A DNA stretch of 35,301 bases from Bacteroidota bacterium (GTDB lineage: Bacteria; Bacteroidota; Bacteroidia; Bacteroidales; JAIFNL01). Under the pieces are notes generated by a model, which saw only the letters and a program-made list of their open reading frames with translations, was not told where the DNA came from and did not search any database. Below, piece after piece: positions 33,156 through 35,301 of this stretch (the first letter of the stretch is position 1; every line of letters starts with the position of its first letter). Both the position numbers and the translations under genes were made by a program. The DNA lies in assembly GCA_020047755.1 (NCBI GenBank), contig JAIFNL010000308.1, forward strand, positions 2,741 to 38,041, written 5' to 3'.

Positions 33156-34235
33156 TTATTTTATGCCTAATTTCTTTTTAATTTCTTTTGAAATAGCATC
33201 TTTGTGAACCATAAAAGCAACCGTTTTTAGTCGAATGAAATCTTCTGACATATACAAATAACCACCAAAATTGTTAGAATCGGCACTCCACGAATTTTTG
33301 GTTTGAAAGAAAATTTGTCCCTTTTCATCTTTTGCCAAGCCCGTTAAATGCATCAAGTGATCGTCGGTAGTTTGGTAATTATCAAAGGTTTGCTGCCTTG
33401 TTTGGTCAGTTACATTCATGGGCGAATCGTAAGTAGCTAAGCCTGAACGATGCGAAAACTCCTTTTCGCTTACATCGCCATCCCAGCACACCGAATAGCC
33501 ATTCTCAACTGCCGTTTTCATTATTTGTGTAGCCTCATCAATTGGCAAATTATAATACAAACCATGCGACCAATTATCGGGTACATCAAGTTCAACTTGT
33601 TGATAAAAAGGAAGATAGCTATACGAAGTTATTTCAATATAATCGTTGGGATTAAATTTAAGTGCATCTCGCGAAAAATCAAAAGGCGAATATTCAGCAC
33701 CATTGTATTTAACTTTTGTAGGAATTTCGCCCAAATACGCTTTCAAAATACCTTCAAAAGCTGAACGCCAAGCTGTTGTTGGCTTTTTACTTTTAGCTAC
33801 CGTTTTTACCAAGCTCGCCAGAACTTCTTCTAATTCAGCATGATCGTGGTTCTCTAAACCATAATTCAACCCTTTAAAGTTTTCTTCAGGAACAAAACCA
33901 AAACGCTGCACTACGTTCATAACATCGTGGGCTTGACCACCTTGGCTAAAATTGGCTTTACCTTGTAAGCGAACAAATTTATCCGCTTTATCCAAATAAC
34001 CATAATAAACAAAATATATTTCTGAAAGGTTCAATTCACCACCACCTGTGCGCAAAATTTCAGTTTCCACAAAAGACGTTGTTGCAAAACTCCAACAAGT
34101 TCCTGTGTTATTTTGGTTCTTTACTGGTGTCGTTTTCAATTGTTTAGTAATCACAATTCCTTCCTTACTTTGAGCAAAAAAGAAACTTGAATATGAAAAT
34201 AAAAAAGCTAACAATATAATTTTCTTTGTTTTCAT
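33156..34235 (-). CDS. Secreted C1-family cysteine peptidase (bleomycin-hydrolase-like)
   Basis: The 359-residue protein has a signal peptide (about 1-22, ending FFAQS), unlike the cytoplasmic PepC/bleomycin hydrolases it otherwise resembles. The papain-type active site is complete: oxyanion Gln41 and nucleophile Cys47 in NQNNTGTCWSF, His293 in DDHLMHLTG and Asn314 in KNSWS. Typical C1B spacing with a long insert between Cys and His (about 60-285) is present. There is no long propeptide before the active site, so it may be active without processing. The substrate is unknown. Confidence 0.88.
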   Translation of the reverse strand: MKTKKIILLAFLFSYSSFFFAQSKEGIVITKQLKTTPVKNQNNTGTCWSFATTSFVETEILRTGGGELNLSEIYFVYYGYLDKADKFVRLQGKANFSQGGQAHDVMNVVQRFGFVPEENFKGLNYGLENHDHAELEEVLASLVKTVAKSKKPTTAWRSAFEGILKAYLGEIPTKVKYNGAEYSPFDFSRDALKFNPNDYIEITSYSYLPFYQQVELDVPDNWSHGLYYNLPIDEATQIMKTAVENGYSVCWDGDVSEKEFSHRSGLATYDSPMNVTDQTRQQTFDNYQTTDDHLMHLTGLAKDEKGQIFFQTKNSWSADSNNFGGYLYMSEDFIRLKTVAFMVHKDAISKEIKKKLGIK

Positions 34236-34425
34236 TGTAATAGTTTATATATTTTTATAAAAATTATGGCTAATTTTGATTGATATTTATCTTGTAAGTT
34301 CTAGTTAAAATTTCACCAAACTTATTAAAATTTGTCATATTTTCCAAATAATTTCACTAAAAATTAAGAAATAACCTATTTTAATTTTATTTTGTCAAAA
34401 TTGCTAAAAATCGGATATAAATAAA

Positions 34426-35301
34426 CTAAACTTCAAGAAGTTCTGCTTTTTCAGCATAATACAAAAATCCTTTTACTTGCTTATTTTTCAATTCATTAAC
34501 AGAACTTAGTAATTCTTTATACTCTTGCACTTGCACTAAATGCTCTTCTCTAAAAATACCAAACTTAAAATCAACCACAATCAATTCATTTTCAGAAATT
34601 AATAATCTATCTGGTATTTTTTTCTCGCCAGAAACAGTCAATATTTCTGCCTCTGTTTTTATTTCATAACTGTTACTAAACCAATGAGCAATTTGTTTGT
34701 TTTCAACTATTTCATTCAATTTAAGCAAAAAATATTTTCGCTCCGGAATAGAAATTTTTCCGGCAAAATATGCCTCCTGCAAAGCACTTTCTATATCAAT
34801 AGGTGTTTGTATTTTCGACAATATTTCGTGCATCAAACTACCGTAATTAATTTGCTGCTGCCTATATTCATCTTTTTCAACAAAATAATTGCCGGCATTT
34901 GTTCTAATTGCTAACTTATTTGCCCAATCGCTCGACGCATAATTAGCAAGCAAAATGCTGGGTTTTTCGTCTGTTCGCTTGTAAGGTGCATCGTCAATAT
35001 ATTTGTAATTTTCGTCTAAATTAAACTCAAATTTTTCAGATTCGTAGAAATTACATAAATTTATAAATTGCTTGCTATCAGAATTTTGCAATTCAATTTT
35101 ACTTACTACGCTCGCATAAACCAAATCTGCCACCGAGCTAATTTTTTCCACGCTCCCAAGTGTTGGCATAAACAAAAGCAACTCCTGATAAGGACGCGTA
35201 AATGCCACATAAAGAGCATTTAAGCTATCCATGTATTGAAATAATTTCTCTTCAAAATAATCTTCCTTGTATTGAGTTTGTGCTAATGATTTCTGATATT
35301 T
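34426..35301 (-). CDS. UvrD/AddA-like helicase with RecB-type nuclease domain (partial, runs off the window)
   Basis: The frame stays open through the window end: 23 more codons (YFEEKLFQY before MDSLNA) precede the first visible Met, so the N-terminus lies beyond 35301 and only the last 291 residues are seen. They start at helicase motif VI (LYVAFTRP), a core motif of superfamily 1 UvrD-type helicases. The C-terminal part is a PD-(D/E)XK nuclease of RecB type, with the GSLMHEIL His, DRLLI and VVDFKFG (Asp and Lys) followed by QVQEYKELL. This combination is found in AddA-type double-strand-break processing enzymes. The exact family and partner gene are outside the window. Confidence 0.82.
   Translation of the reverse strand, partial: KYQKSLAQTQYKEDYFEEKLFQYMDSLNALYVAFTRPYQELLLFMPTLGSVEKISSVADLVYASVVSKIELQNSDSKQFINLCNFYESEKFEFNLDENYKYIDDAPYKRTDEKPSILLANYASSDWANKLAIRTNAGNYFVEKDEYRQQQINYGSLMHEILSKIQTPIDIESALQEAYFAGKISIPERKYFLLKLNEIVENKQIAHWFSNSYEIKTEAEILTVSGEKKIPDRLLISENELIVVDFKFGIFREEHLVQVQEYKELLSSVNELKNKQVKGFLYYAEKAELLEV

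Noticed and set aside
1-35301. tRNA, rRNA, CRISPR array, phage, toxin-antitoxin or defence system
   Set aside because: I scanned for T-loop-like and repeat-spacer patterns and for related protein families and saw none; short tRNAs could still be missed by eye.

Overview
The window reads as a chromosomal segment of an AT-rich Bacteroidota bacterium, most likely a Bacteroidales/Marinilabiliales-type lineage (order is inference). Supporting signs: several TAnnTTTG -7 boxes and two TTTG -33 boxes, typical of the Bacteroidetes primary sigma factor; start codons without evident Shine-Dalgarno sites; and Bacteroidetes-specific families (DUF5686 outer-membrane protein, DUF6122, PafA-type phosphatase, M64 peptidase, zinc-ribbon TIM44-like protein). 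No phage, integrase, transposase gene, CRISPR array, rRNA or tRNA was seen.

Layout. 1-192: remnants of a palindromic intergenic repeat and a 16-bp direct repeat. 193-1734 (minus): ECF sigma factor, a membrane anti-sigma-like protein and a Spy/CpxP-like exported protein, a cell-envelope stress cassette resembling CnrYXH in layout. 1926-11541 (plus): M64 metallopeptidase, Lnt, DUF6122 protein, a PafA-family protein that has lost almost all catalytic residues, GltX and a DUF5686 outer-membrane protein. 11646-12876 (minus): Pcm and an overlapping unknown protein. 13245-15496 (plus): Tdk, a thioredoxin-type glutathione peroxidase and a lone ThiF/MoeB-like adenylyltransferase. 15581-17942 (minus): ilvB-ilvN, preceded by a 21-codon leader peptide rich in Leu/Ile/Val and a strong terminator, i.e. 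a transcription attenuator. 18675-21431 (plus): methyltransferase, small DUF937-like protein, threonine dehydrogenase. 21514-35301 (all minus): GuaA with an apparent internal deletion, a nested palindromic repeat, RadA, a zinc-ribbon lipoprotein, a TPR hybrid histidine kinase, TerC, YitT, a TIM44/zinc-ribbon protein with a TPM-domain partner, a secreted C1 peptidase, and the 3' part of a UvrD/AddA-like helicase-nuclease that runs off the window.

Most of the content is housekeeping. The best leads for something new are (1) the ilvBN leader-peptide attenuator at 18005-18195, with a visible terminator, antiterminator pairing and promoter; (2) the pseudo-phosphatase at 5346-7004; (3) the nested hairpin repeat at 23072-23233 with a second, co-varying copy cut by the window start; (4) the GuaA glutaminase domain lacking about 20 residues. 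Homology statements rest on recalled family motifs, since no search could be run.
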